Source of the DNA: Nitrospira sp.
GTDB lineage: Bacteria; UBA9089; CG2-30-40-21; SBAY01
Direction: 5' to 3'
Assembly (NCBI GenBank): GCA_005239945.1
Contig: SBAY01000084.1
Location: 1-5,162 of the forward strand
DNA: 5,162 nt
A program made the translations under genes and the position numbers. Below, piece by piece: positions 1-5,142 of the stretch (positions are counted from its first letter, which is position 1; every line of letters starts with the position of its first letter). Below the pieces are notes generated by a model. That model saw only the letters and a program-made list of their open reading frames with translations, ran no database searches and was not told where the DNA came from.

Positions 1-70
1 AGAATTATGAAGTCTTGGCATTCTTTTGTCGTAGAGGTTGGTAGTTTTGTTTAAATATTTTTCTTTCCTT

Positions 71-112
71 CTACATTCTACATTCAACATTCTACATTCT
101 ACATTCAATATT
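71..112. repeat. Six-unit 7-bp tandem repeat (CTACATT type)
   Basis: Six contiguous 7-bp units with consensus CTACATT. Units 1, 2, 4 and 5 are identical; unit 3 has one change (CAACATT) and unit 6 has two (CAATATT). Because units 3 and 6 share the A at position 2, the array also reads as two copies of a 21-bp unit. Shifting the array by 7 bp gives 31 of 35 matching positions. It lies upstream of the radical SAM gene, outside its promoter. The flanks (1-70 and 113-249) show no gene I can support. The array has no spacers of CRISPR type. Confidence 0.9.
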
Positions 113-249
113 TTGTAATCATTCATGCAAAGAGTTGTCCCTACTACTGAAAACAATCTTGAAGAGGCAGTAGCTTCCCTATTCCTATAGAAATTCCCAC
201 CAATAACTTTTCCCACAAATTTTACCCCCACCCCTTTGCCAAAAAAAGG

Positions 250-278
250 TTGCAAAGTAAAATTATTTATGTTATACT
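250..278 (+). promoter_or_regulatory. Sigma70-type promoter of the radical SAM gene, leaderless geometry
   Basis: A -35 box TTGCAA (250-255) and a -10 box TATACT (273-278) are separated by exactly 17 bp. Only 9 bp (279-287) lie between the -10 box and the ATG at 288. With a normal start point 6-9 bp after the -10 box, the transcript would begin at or just before the ATG. No Shine-Dalgarno motif fits in that space (AAAATCCCT), so the mRNA is predicted to be leaderless or nearly so. The boxes are seen directly; promoter activity is inferred. Confidence 0.65.
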
Positions 279-287
279 AAAATCCCT

Positions 288-1739
288 ATGAAGGTAATGC
301 TCATTTCTTTGCCTAAAATAAAACCATTATTTACAGAGATACCCCATATCTTTGAAGAGGAACCACGGTATTATCCTCCATTGGACTTAATGTCCATAGC
401 GGCTTATTTAAAGAAACATTCTCATCACGAGGTAGAAATTTTAGATACCCAGATTTTAAGAATGGGGTATAATGAAATCAGGCAGGAAATAAAGGTTAAA
501 TCCCCAGATGTAGTTGGCATGACTACTACGACCTACACCTTGCCGGAGGCGATTGAAATCGCTAAAATCGTTAAAGAGATAAATAGTTCTATCCATGTAA
601 TTTTAGGTGGGACACATACTTATATTTTCCCCAATGAGACGATTAGATTCGAGGCCATTGATTCATTAATCGTAGGGGAAGGTGAGATTGCCTTTACTTT
701 GTTAGTTAATTGTTTAGAGCAGGACCGGAGTAAGTTAAGTCAGATAAAGGGGATAATTTATAAAGATAATGGCCAGAAATATGATTTCCCCAGGATTATT
801 CAGACCCCTGCCCAGGATGTAATCTTTGACCTAGATTCCTTGCCTTTTCCTCAACGCGAGATGATTCCCTACAAAAAATATCTCTACCAGGCGAGCTCGT
901 TGAACTCTAATATTTTTACTACCATCTTAAGTAGTCGTGGATGTCCTTATGAATGCAGTTATTGTTATCGTCCACCTTTTAGTAAAAATTTTCGGGCAAG
1001 GAGTACTGCCAATGTAATAAACGAAATAGAAGAATGTATCCAATTAGGCATCCGAGAATTTATTTTTGTTGATGATGTATTCACCCTTAATCGCAAACGG
1101 GTTTTTGAGCTTTGTGATGAAATAATTAAACGAAATTTAAAAATTAAGTGGCGGATTAAGGCAAGGGTGAACAACATCGATTATGGCTTGCTTTTAAAAT
1201 TAAAGGAGGCCGGATGTAGCTGGATACATTATGAACTTGGCACTGGAACTCAAAGAATGTTAGACCTATTAAAAAAGGAATTCACCATAGAACAAATTCA
1301 ATCTGCGATTAAAGTTACCAATGATGTCCGAATTACCAGTTCAGTGGATATTATGTTTGGTTTTCCTGAAGAAACAAAAGAAGATATCTTAAAGACGATT
1401 AAATTTGTGAATAAACTTAATCCGGATTTTGCCTATTTCTCACTTGCTATACCTCATCCTGGCACTGAAATTTATAAAATCTGGCTTTCAAACAGTGGGA
1501 TAAAAAAAGATTTATGGCAAGAATATGCCAATCTAAACTCTGAATTTAAAATCCTTGATTGGTATCAAAACCCAAATGAACTTATCAGCCTTTTAAATTT
1601 TGCCTATAAAAGTTTTTATTTCAGATTAGAATTTTTCTTGAAACAGCTTTTAACGGTCCCATCATTTGGGGTATTTAAAAACAGAATAAGGATTAGTCTG
1701 AAGGCGCTAAGTTCCGAAAGGAATAACCACAAAATTTAA
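288..1739 (+). CDS. B12-binding-domain radical SAM protein
   Basis: A 483-residue protein of the BchE/HpnP-like class B radical SAM group (cobalamin-binding Rossmann domain followed by a radical SAM barrel). These enzymes cleave S-adenosylmethionine at a 4Fe-4S cluster to drive radical methylations, cyclisations or rearrangements; the substrate here cannot be told. Residues 1-150 form the B12-like domain: YPPLDLMSIAAYL near 29-41, VILGGTH at 104-110 and VGEGE at 129-133. The cluster motif CxxxCxxC is C219, C223, C226 in RGCPYECSYC. Later barrel motifs are FVDD (260-263) and FGFPEET (357-363). Two oddities: the DxHxxG cobalamin-ligand histidine is absent (D53-T-Q instead), as in several relatives, and the usual GxESG-type segment reads YELGTGTQ (315-322). 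The C-terminal part (about 400-483) is aromatic-rich, and its role is unclear. The gene stands alone, convergent with ftsI. The ATG at 288 is supported by the promoter just upstream rather than by a ribosome-binding site. Confidence 0.9.
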   Translation: MKVMLISLPKIKPLFTEIPHIFEEEPRYYPPLDLMSIAAYLKKHSHHEVEILDTQILRMGYNEIRQEIKVKSPDVVGMTTTTYTLPEAIEIAKIVKEINSSIHVILGGTHTYIFPNETIRFEAIDSLIVGEGEIAFTLLVNCLEQDRSKLSQIKGIIYKDNGQKYDFPRIIQTPAQDVIFDLDSLPFPQREMIPYKKYLYQASSLNSNIFTTILSSRGCPYECSYCYRPPFSKNFRARSTANVINEIEECIQLGIREFIFVDDVFTLNRKRVFELCDEIIKRNLKIKWRIKARVNNIDYGLLLKLKEAGCSWIHYELGTGTQRMLDLLKKEFTIEQIQSAIKVTNDVRITSSVDIMFGFPEETKEDILKTIKFVNKLNPDFAYFSLAIPHPGTEIYKIWLSNSGIKKDLWQEYANLNSEFKILDWYQNPNELISLLNFAYKSFYFRLEFFLKQLLTVPSFGVFKNRIRISLKALSSERNNHKI

Positions 1740-1758
1740 ACAGGACACCATGATAAAC

Positions 1759-1865
1759 CTTCAATTCAGACATTAGACCATAGACATCAGACTTTAATCT
1801 TCCGGCTAACCGCTTACGACTTAAATCTTAAGTCTTTAGTCTATGGTCTAATATCTGAATTGAAG
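1759..1865. repeat. Long inverted repeat with 7-bp internal periodicity
   Basis: Arms 1759-1785 and 1839-1865 are 27 bp each and reverse-complementary with one mismatch. After a 3x3 internal loop the pairing resumes (1789-1794 with 1830-1835). The left arm contains AGAC every 7 bp (1768, 1775, 1782, 1789); the right arm has the matching GTCT at 1832, 1839 and 1846, then ATCT at 1853. A competing small hairpin, GACTTAA/TTAAGTC (1818-1824 with 1828-1834), lies inside the right half. The repeat fills the gap between two convergent genes and could end transcription from both sides, but there is no T-run of a classical terminator. The right arm overlaps the 3' end of ftsI. Confidence 0.9.
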
Positions 1866-3559
1866 ACTGGGGGCATCTTTGTAGGGAGTATTCCCTTGTA
1901 AGAAAGGACTCTTTTGGCTATTTGTTTAAATGCAGGAACGGCTACTTGACTACCCCAGTATGTCCCCTTAGGTTCATCGACAACGACTAAGATGATGAAT
2001 TTAGGGTCATCTGCCGGAAAATAACCAATAAAAGAGGCAATAAACTTATCTTCACTATATTTTCCTGTCAGAGGGTCAACCTTTTGAGCAGTTCCGGTTT
2101 TCCCTGCAATCTCATATCCATTAATTTGTGCCAGTTTCCCGGTACCATCAGTGACTACCTTTTTTAAAATTTGAGTCATTTTTTGAGCTAACTCAGGAGA
2201 GATAACCTGTCGCACTGAAGAAGGTCTAAATTTCTTGATTATTTCTCCTTGTGGATTTCTAACAGCCTTAACAATCAATGGTTTCATCAAAACTCCATTA
2301 TTGGCAATAGCGGCTACCGCTGTAATTAATTGTAATGGAGTAACGGATACCCCCTGGCCAATAGCTATATTCGGTTTAGAAAGTTTAGACCATGCCTTTA
2401 TGTTAGGCAATAGACCTTTTTCTTCTCCACGAAGGTCAATGCCGGTAGGTTCATTCAATCCAAATTCTAAAATTTGTGAATAAAATTTCCTGTCACTTAA
2501 TTTTTGAACACATTGTATTACCCCTACATTACATGAATTGGCAATTATCCCATCAAAATTCAGGCTTTCATGTGGGTCATGGCAATGGACAACATGGTTT
2601 CCTACCTGAATCTCCCCAGGGCAAAAATATATTTTCTCCGGGTCAATCAATTTTTCTTTTAATAGGGTTGCCGCAGTAATTATTTTAAAGGTAGAGCCAG
2701 GCTCGAAAACATCCGTAATAATCCTATTTTTAAATTGAGAAGAGGGATATTTATTAAAATAATTTGGGTTATAAGAAGGTGCAACTGCCGAGGCTAATAT
2801 CTCACCTGTCTTTGGGTCCATAACAATTATCAAACCATCCTTAGCCTGATATTGACTACATACCTTTTTTAACTCTATCTCTGCGTGATGTTGGATAACC
2901 TCATCTATGGTCAGGATAATGTCGTTTCCATTTGATGCCTTAGTAATGTAGGTGCTTTTTGGGGATAAAATAGTATTTCCTTTGCCATCTCGGACAACCT
3001 CGAATTTATTCATCCCACCTCTTAAATCTCTATCATGAGTCAATTCGATCCCTTCTAATCCTTTATTATCTAATCCGGAAAAGCCTATTACCTGTGCGGC
3101 TAAGTCATTTTTAGGGTAAAATCGTTTATATTCCTTGAGGAAATTTATACCTTTAATATCTAATCCTCTTATCTTTTGTGATTGTGCTGGAGATATCTTT
3201 CTTTTTATGTAGACAAAAGATGCCTTAGAGGTTAATTTGGCATAAACAGTCTTTGGATTTAAATTCAATATACGGGCTAATTTAATAGCAGCTGTATATG
3301 GACTTTGAATTTGTTTAGGGTCGGCATAGACAGAATCTACTTCGATACTAATGGCTAACTCTTTTAAATTTCTATCAAATATGGTACCTCGGGCTAATTC
3401 GACCTGAATGATTTTAACGATTTCATTTTCAGCCTTTGCCCGCATTTTATTAGATAGGATAAATTGGAGATAAAACAGTCGGCAAATTAAGAGGAAACAA
3501 ATAAAGGCGATAAAGATAATCAGGATAAAGATTCGCTCACGGTATGATTTTATAATCAA
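1841..3559 (-). CDS. ftsI: Peptidoglycan D,D-transpeptidase FtsI (penicillin-binding protein)
   Basis: A 572-residue class B penicillin-binding protein that cross-links septal peptidoglycan in the periplasm during division. One N-terminal membrane anchor (about 10-35) is followed by the dimerisation/pedestal domain (RGTIFDRN at 57-64, about 50-200) and the transpeptidase domain (about 215-552). Catalytic motifs are complete: S289-T-F-K292 with the nucleophile S289, S342-C-N344, and K487-T-G-T490. Length and layout fit FtsI of Gram-negatives; there are no PASTA domains as in SpoVD or PBP2x. MrdA/PBP2 is the alternative, but the short linker and the EPGSTFK and GQGVSVTPLQ motifs favour FtsI. 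The start is TTG (3557-3559); no in-frame ATG precedes the membrane segment, and the next Met is residue 39, beyond the anchor. The last codons (FNSDIRP and TAG) lie in the inverted repeat. No mraW, ftsL or murE is adjacent, so this copy lies outside a classical dcw cluster. Confidence 0.93.
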   Translation of the reverse strand: MIIKSYRERIFILIIFIAFICFLLICRLFYLQFILSNKMRAKAENEIVKIIQVELARGTIFDRNLKELAISIEVDSVYADPKQIQSPYTAAIKLARILNLNPKTVYAKLTSKASFVYIKRKISPAQSQKIRGLDIKGINFLKEYKRFYPKNDLAAQVIGFSGLDNKGLEGIELTHDRDLRGGMNKFEVVRDGKGNTILSPKSTYITKASNGNDIILTIDEVIQHHAEIELKKVCSQYQAKDGLIIVMDPKTGEILASAVAPSYNPNYFNKYPSSQFKNRIITDVFEPGSTFKIITAATLLKEKLIDPEKIYFCPGEIQVGNHVVHCHDPHESLNFDGIIANSCNVGVIQCVQKLSDRKFYSQILEFGLNEPTGIDLRGEEKGLLPNIKAWSKLSKPNIAIGQGVSVTPLQLITAVAAIANNGVLMKPLIVKAVRNPQGEIIKKFRPSSVRQVISPELAQKMTQILKKVVTDGTGKLAQINGYEIAGKTGTAQKVDPLTGKYSEDKFIASFIGYFPADDPKFIILVVVDEPKGTYWGSQVAVPAFKQIAKRVLSYKGILPTKMPPVFNSDIRP

Positions 3560-3571
3560 GATGTTCCCCCC
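3557..3571 (-). promoter_or_regulatory. TTG start and G-rich ribosome-binding site of ftsI
   Basis: Reading the minus strand, a run of six G (3566-3571) is followed by 6 bases (AACATC) and then TTG (3557-3559). The G-run can pair with part of the CCUCC anti-Shine-Dalgarno sequence, with at least one mismatch. This supports the TTG start, which is also the only one that keeps the whole membrane anchor. A weak site plus a rare start codon suggests modest translation, which is an inference. Confidence 0.55.
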
Positions 3572-3578
3572 GGTTAAA

Positions 3579-3655
3579 GGGAGTAGGAAGTAAGTAGTAG
3601 AGAATAACTATTCCTGCTCCCTACTACTTTCTACTATTTACTACCTACTACTTAC
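3579..3655. repeat. Eleven-heptad degenerate array with inverted halves
   Basis: The stretch divides into eleven consecutive 7-bp units. The first three end in GTA and the fourth in ATA (gggagta, ggaagta, agtagta, gagaata); the last five end in TAC (for example tttctac, tacctac, tacttac). The right-hand five match at 21 of 28 positions when shifted by 7 bp. The halves are roughly reverse-complementary: 3592-3600 pairs with 3621-3629 perfectly, and inside this GAATA (3602-3606) pairs with TATTC (3609-3613). The array fills most of the space between tRNA-Thr and ftsI. I see no convincing promoter for ftsI here, so ftsI may depend on read-through from the tRNAs or on a promoter I cannot recognise. 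Confidence 0.8.
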
Positions 3656-3661
3656 TAAACA

Positions 3662-3733
3662 AGCCGGCGAGAGGAGTTGAACCTCCGACCTACTGATTAC
3701 GAATCAGTTGCTCTGCCACTGAGCTACACCGGC
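3662..3733 (-). tRNA. tRNA-Thr (anticodon CGT)
   Basis: It folds fully on the minus strand. The acceptor stem GCCGGTG (3727-3733) pairs with CGCCGGC (3663-3669) through one G-U pair. The D arm is GCTC/GAGC, the anticodon stem ACTGA/TCAGT has loop TTCGTAA, the variable loop has 5 bases, and the T arm is GGAGG/CCTCT with loop TTCAACT. Anticodon CGT reads ACG, threonine. The discriminator is T at 3662, and no CCA is encoded after it (the sequence continues TGTT), so CCA must be added by the nucleotidyltransferase, unlike the neighbouring tRNA-Phe. It lies 39 bp downstream of tRNA-Phe on the same strand and is probably cotranscribed with it. Confidence 0.96.
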
Positions 3734-3740
3734 AGATATA

Positions 3741-3768
3741 ATTATTAATTGATAATTGTTAATTGTAT
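3741..3768. repeat. Four-heptad AT repeat between the two tRNAs (ATTGNTA type)
   Basis: Four 7-bp units, attatta, attgata, attgtta and attgtat, match at 16 of 21 positions when shifted by 7 bp. They fill almost all of the spacer between tRNA-Phe and tRNA-Thr. The word AATTGTTAATT (3754-3764) recurs at 3939-3949, at the end of the lipoprotein gene, so the same family occurs on both sides of tRNA-Phe. Confidence 0.7.
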
Positions 3769-3772
3769 TAAC

Positions 3773-3848
3773 TGGTGGCGGGACCCAGAATCGAACTGGG
3801 GACGCACGGATTTTCAGTCCGTCGCTCTACCGACTGAGCTATCCCGCC
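3773..3848 (-). tRNA. tRNA-Phe (anticodon GAA)
   Basis: A 76-nt gene on the minus strand. The acceptor GGCGGGA (3842-3848) pairs with TCCCGCC (3777-3783). The D arm is GCTC/GAGC with an 8-base loop containing GG, the anticodon stem ACGGA/TCCGT has loop CTGAAAA, the variable loop has 5 bases, and the T arm is CCCAG/CTGGG with loop TTCGATT. Anticodon GAA reads TTC/TTT, phenylalanine. The discriminator is A (3776) and CCA is encoded (3773-3775). Upstream lies the TCNAAAA-type inverted repeat instead of a recognisable promoter. Confidence 0.98.
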
Positions 3849-3851
3849 AGC

Positions 3852-3930
3852 AATAATTTTCGATTTCGGATTTTCGATTAAAAAATCCAAAATTTCTGAT
3901 TCAATCCAAAATCGAAAATCCAAAATTATT
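3852..3930. repeat. Inverted 28-bp arms made of TCNAAAA/TTTTCGA heptads
   Basis: Arms 3852-3879 and 3903-3930 are reverse-complementary at 24 of 28 positions, with a 23-bp loop. Each arm is a 7-bp tandem: ttttcga, tttcgga, ttttcga from 3857 to 3877, and tccaaaa, tcgaaaa, tccaaaa from 3905 to 3925. Related words (aatccaaaattt) also occur in the loop. It lies between the lipoprotein gene and tRNA-Phe and could act as a hairpin terminator of the former, although no U-tract is obvious. Confidence 0.85.
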
Positions 3931-3932
3931 TT

Positions 3933-3953
3933 AATATTAATTGTTAATTAACT
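3933..3953. repeat. Short AT heptad repeat overlapping the lipoprotein stop codon
   Basis: Three 7-bp units (aatatta, attgtta, attaact) share AATTGTTAATT with the repeat between the tRNAs (3754-3764). The lipoprotein reading frame ends inside it: on the minus strand these bases encode LINN and the TAA at 3937-3939. The array is short and AT-rich, so chance similarity is possible, but the 11-bp shared word supports a common family. Confidence 0.5.
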
Positions 3954-4386
3954 CAATAGATGTTTGTGTCCGGAAATTCATATTTACTCCCATTGTTTTT
4001 TCTTCTTCCCCTATTTTTGTCTTATAGTTTGCTTGCAGCAAGGCATCCATCTTAAGATTGGTATTAATTAATTTACCTTCCTGGTAGGCAAAAATCATTT
4101 TCCCTTTGCCACAGACCTGTCCATTAAAATTAATAGGTGAAGTAATTAATAGCTGTTGTGATAGGATATCAGGTTCTTTTTCAGTCAAAGTCATCGTTGT
4201 TTCTATAGCTATTTTGACGCACTCAAGCCCTTTTATTTGTGTCCATTCTTCAATAGTATAGGTGCATCTTCCATGAGTAGTTCCCAAAAAGGGTATATTA
4301 TGATTTATTTCACGAATCCAGGCATCACCTATTTTCATTTCTTCGACAGGCAACCTTTGATAATTTTCTTCTATGGAATTTATCAT
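3937..4386 (-). CDS. C-terminal part of the interrupted lipoprotein
   Basis: A 149-residue frame from the first ATG after the interrupting stop (4384-4386). It is probably not a gene of its own. No signal peptide is present, no Shine-Dalgarno lies near the ATG (the bases before it are GTTTTGAAAAAAAT), and the frame is already open from 4443. The content is beta-strand-like, with KIGDAWIREI near residues 18-27 and paired cysteines in GRC and GLEC that could form a disulphide in the periplasm. It ends in an AT heptad repeat that supplies LINN and the stop. The best reading is the missing second half of the protein encoded at 4444-4968. Confidence 0.55.
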   Translation of the reverse strand: MINSIEENYQRLPVEEMKIGDAWIREINHNIPFLGTTHGRCTYTIEEWTQIKGLECVKIAIETTMTLTEKEPDILSQQLLITSPINFNGQVCGKGKMIFAYQEGKLINTNLKMDALLQANYKTKIGEEEKTMGVNMNFRTQTSIELINN

Positions 4387-4443
4387 ATTTTTTTCAAAAC
4401 CATCCTTGAATTTCCGAATAAATTCACTTTCTAAAGGAATTTC

Positions 4444-4968
4444 TTATGGCATTTGAAAGGCTTGTCTCGTTGTTAATATTTCGTCAAAAATCTCATCGAG
4501 CCCTTTTATTCCTAATAAAGAACCATCTTTAGTTATTTTTATAGCAACTTTTCTCCCGGCCATAAGATTATAGAATGGATTTTCCACTTCTTTGAAAATC
4601 GGAGAAGGAAATTCAGGGTTACCTATTTTAATCTCCTGGTTAAAGGAGTCATAGTTAATTTCTATATCGGCTGCTCCTGTATCATCAACTCCTATAACTT
4701 TTTGAGTAAGAAGATAAGTAGTTTTTGCCGTTATTTCTACTGGGGATAAGGTTTGCCCTGTCATAGAAGAAGTGCCTAAATCTTCCATGCCGGTTAGTGT
4801 AACCGATCCATTAGAAACAGTAGCGACTTTATATTTTAGAATCTCACCCGGTTTATGTTTATATTGTAGTCGGATACTTTTTCCCGGTGTCCAACAACCA
4901 CAAACAAATACTATGAACAATAAAATTAATGAAGTTATCCCTGACGAGATAGGTCTCTTTTCCATCAT
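4444..4968 (-). CDS. N-terminal part of an exported lipoprotein (174 residues)
   Basis: This is the translatable product if the TAA at 4444-4446 is real. After a short charged start (MMEKR) comes a hydrophobic stretch (about 11-24) ending in the lipobox V22-C23-G24-C25, so Cys25 would be lipidated and the protein anchored in a membrane facing the periplasm. Residues 33-170 have the alternating pattern of beta strands (RLQYKHKPGEILKYKV, KTTYLLTQKVIGV, ADIEINYDSF), then NPFYNLMAGRKVAIKI and KDGSLLGIKGLDEI near the end. The function is unknown. There are two adjacent ATGs (4966-4968 and 4963-4965). No Shine-Dalgarno precedes them, but a strong promoter lies 8 bp upstream. The protein ends abruptly after a predicted helix, as expected for a truncated one. 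Confidence 0.7.
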   Translation of the reverse strand: MMEKRPISSGITSLILLFIVFVCGCWTPGKSIRLQYKHKPGEILKYKVATVSNGSVTLTGMEDLGTSSMTGQTLSPVEITAKTTYLLTQKVIGVDDTGAADIEINYDSFNQEIKIGNPEFPSPIFKEVENPFYNLMAGRKVAIKITKDGSLLGIKGLDEIFDEILTTRQAFQMP

Positions 4969-4976
4969 AGTTATTT

Positions 4977-5005
4977 ATTTTACCCCAAAAATCCTCTTTT
5001 GTCAA
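4977..5005 (-). promoter_or_regulatory. Near-consensus sigma70 promoter of the lipoprotein gene, leaderless geometry
   Basis: On the minus strand a perfect -35 box TTGACA (5000-5005) and a -10 box TAAAAT (4977-4982) are spaced by exactly 17 bp. The -10 box ends 8 bp before the ATG at 4968, so transcription should start at or within a few bases of the start codon. No ribosome-binding site fits in AAATAACT. The promoter lies in AT-rich DNA just inside the compositional break at about 5019. Confidence 0.75.
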
Positions 5006-5092
5006 TAAACTTTTTTGTCAGCGTGTAACCGCTCAGTGAACGGGGGAAAGATTAACGCAGAGTGCACAGCGCAGCAGAGCCGCAACCAAATC

Positions 5093-5108
5093 CCAACCTA
5101 ACGGTTGG
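5093..5108 (+). other. Small perfect hairpin before an AAGGAGGT motif
   Basis: CCAACC (5093-5098) and GGTTGG (5103-5108) form a 6-bp stem around TAAC. It is followed at once by AAAAGGAGGT (5109-5118), a full Shine-Dalgarno-like motif. That motif is 24 bp from the ATG at 5143, too far for a normal ribosome-binding site, so it may be coincidental. The hairpin could influence translation of the downstream frame; this is speculation. Confidence 0.35.
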
Positions 5109-5142
5109 AAAAGGAGGTTTATCGCTTTAACCACACCAAGGT

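Larger units (their letters stand above)
3937..4968 (-). pseudogene. Lipoprotein gene interrupted by one in-frame TAA
   Basis: The frame from the ATG at 4966-4968 runs to a final TAA at 3937-3939, 344 codons in all, broken only by a TAA at 4444-4446 (codon 175). The 19 codons after that stop (4387-4443) are open in the same frame and encode EIPLESEFIRKFKDGFEKN, joining directly to the downstream 149-residue frame. The two halves make sense as one exported lipoprotein: signal peptide and lipobox at the front, and at the back the pattern LPVEEMKIGDAW then GRCTYTIEEW. That pattern recalls beta-rich lipoproteins with a P-x-x-x-x-K-x-GD-x-W segment (DUF6263-like; a remembered resemblance, not a search result). 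One base change from CAA, GAA or AAA would create the stop. Other genes in the window use TAA and TAG as true stops, so reassignment is unlikely. Either the gene is decaying or the base is a sequencing error. Confidence 0.75.

Noticed and set aside
1..54. Open frame at the left edge ending in TAA (…KSWHSFVVEVGSFV), as a possible tail of an upstream gene
   Set aside because: Two other frames are also open over this short stretch, and none of the peptides is recognisable; there is too little sequence to support a gene.
71..112. CRISPR array
   Set aside because: Units are 7 bp and contiguous, with no spacers and no cas genes.
125..190. 21-codon forward frame beginning MQRVVPTTENN
   Set aside because: No ribosome-binding site, very short, no recognisable motif.
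1739..1865. Classical Rho-independent terminator between the convergent genes
   Set aside because: The stem is long and AT-rich, with no T-run after either arm; it is better described as a repeat that might end transcription.
2235..2679. Forward reading frames opposite ftsI
   Set aside because: They lie antisense to the conserved transpeptidase domain with all three catalytic motifs, and have no family features of their own.
3876..3905. Promoter for tRNA-Phe in the TCNAAAA repeat (TTGAAT-N17-TTAATC on the minus strand)
   Set aside because: Both boxes are poor matches, and the repeat's composition produces such words by chance.
4444..4446. TAA reassigned to an amino acid
   Set aside because: The radical SAM gene and the lipoprotein gene itself end at TAA where homology is expected to stop; no known bacterial code reassigns TAA.
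5029..5043. Operator-like near-palindrome CCGCTCAGTGAACGG
   Set aside because: One mismatch, no known regulator motif, and probably part of the insertion-sequence end.
5051..5063. Similarity of ATTAACGCAGAGT to a cDNA-cloning adapter sequence (ATCAACGCAGAGT)
   Set aside because: Only a short inexact match inside otherwise continuous sequence; not enough to call an artefact.
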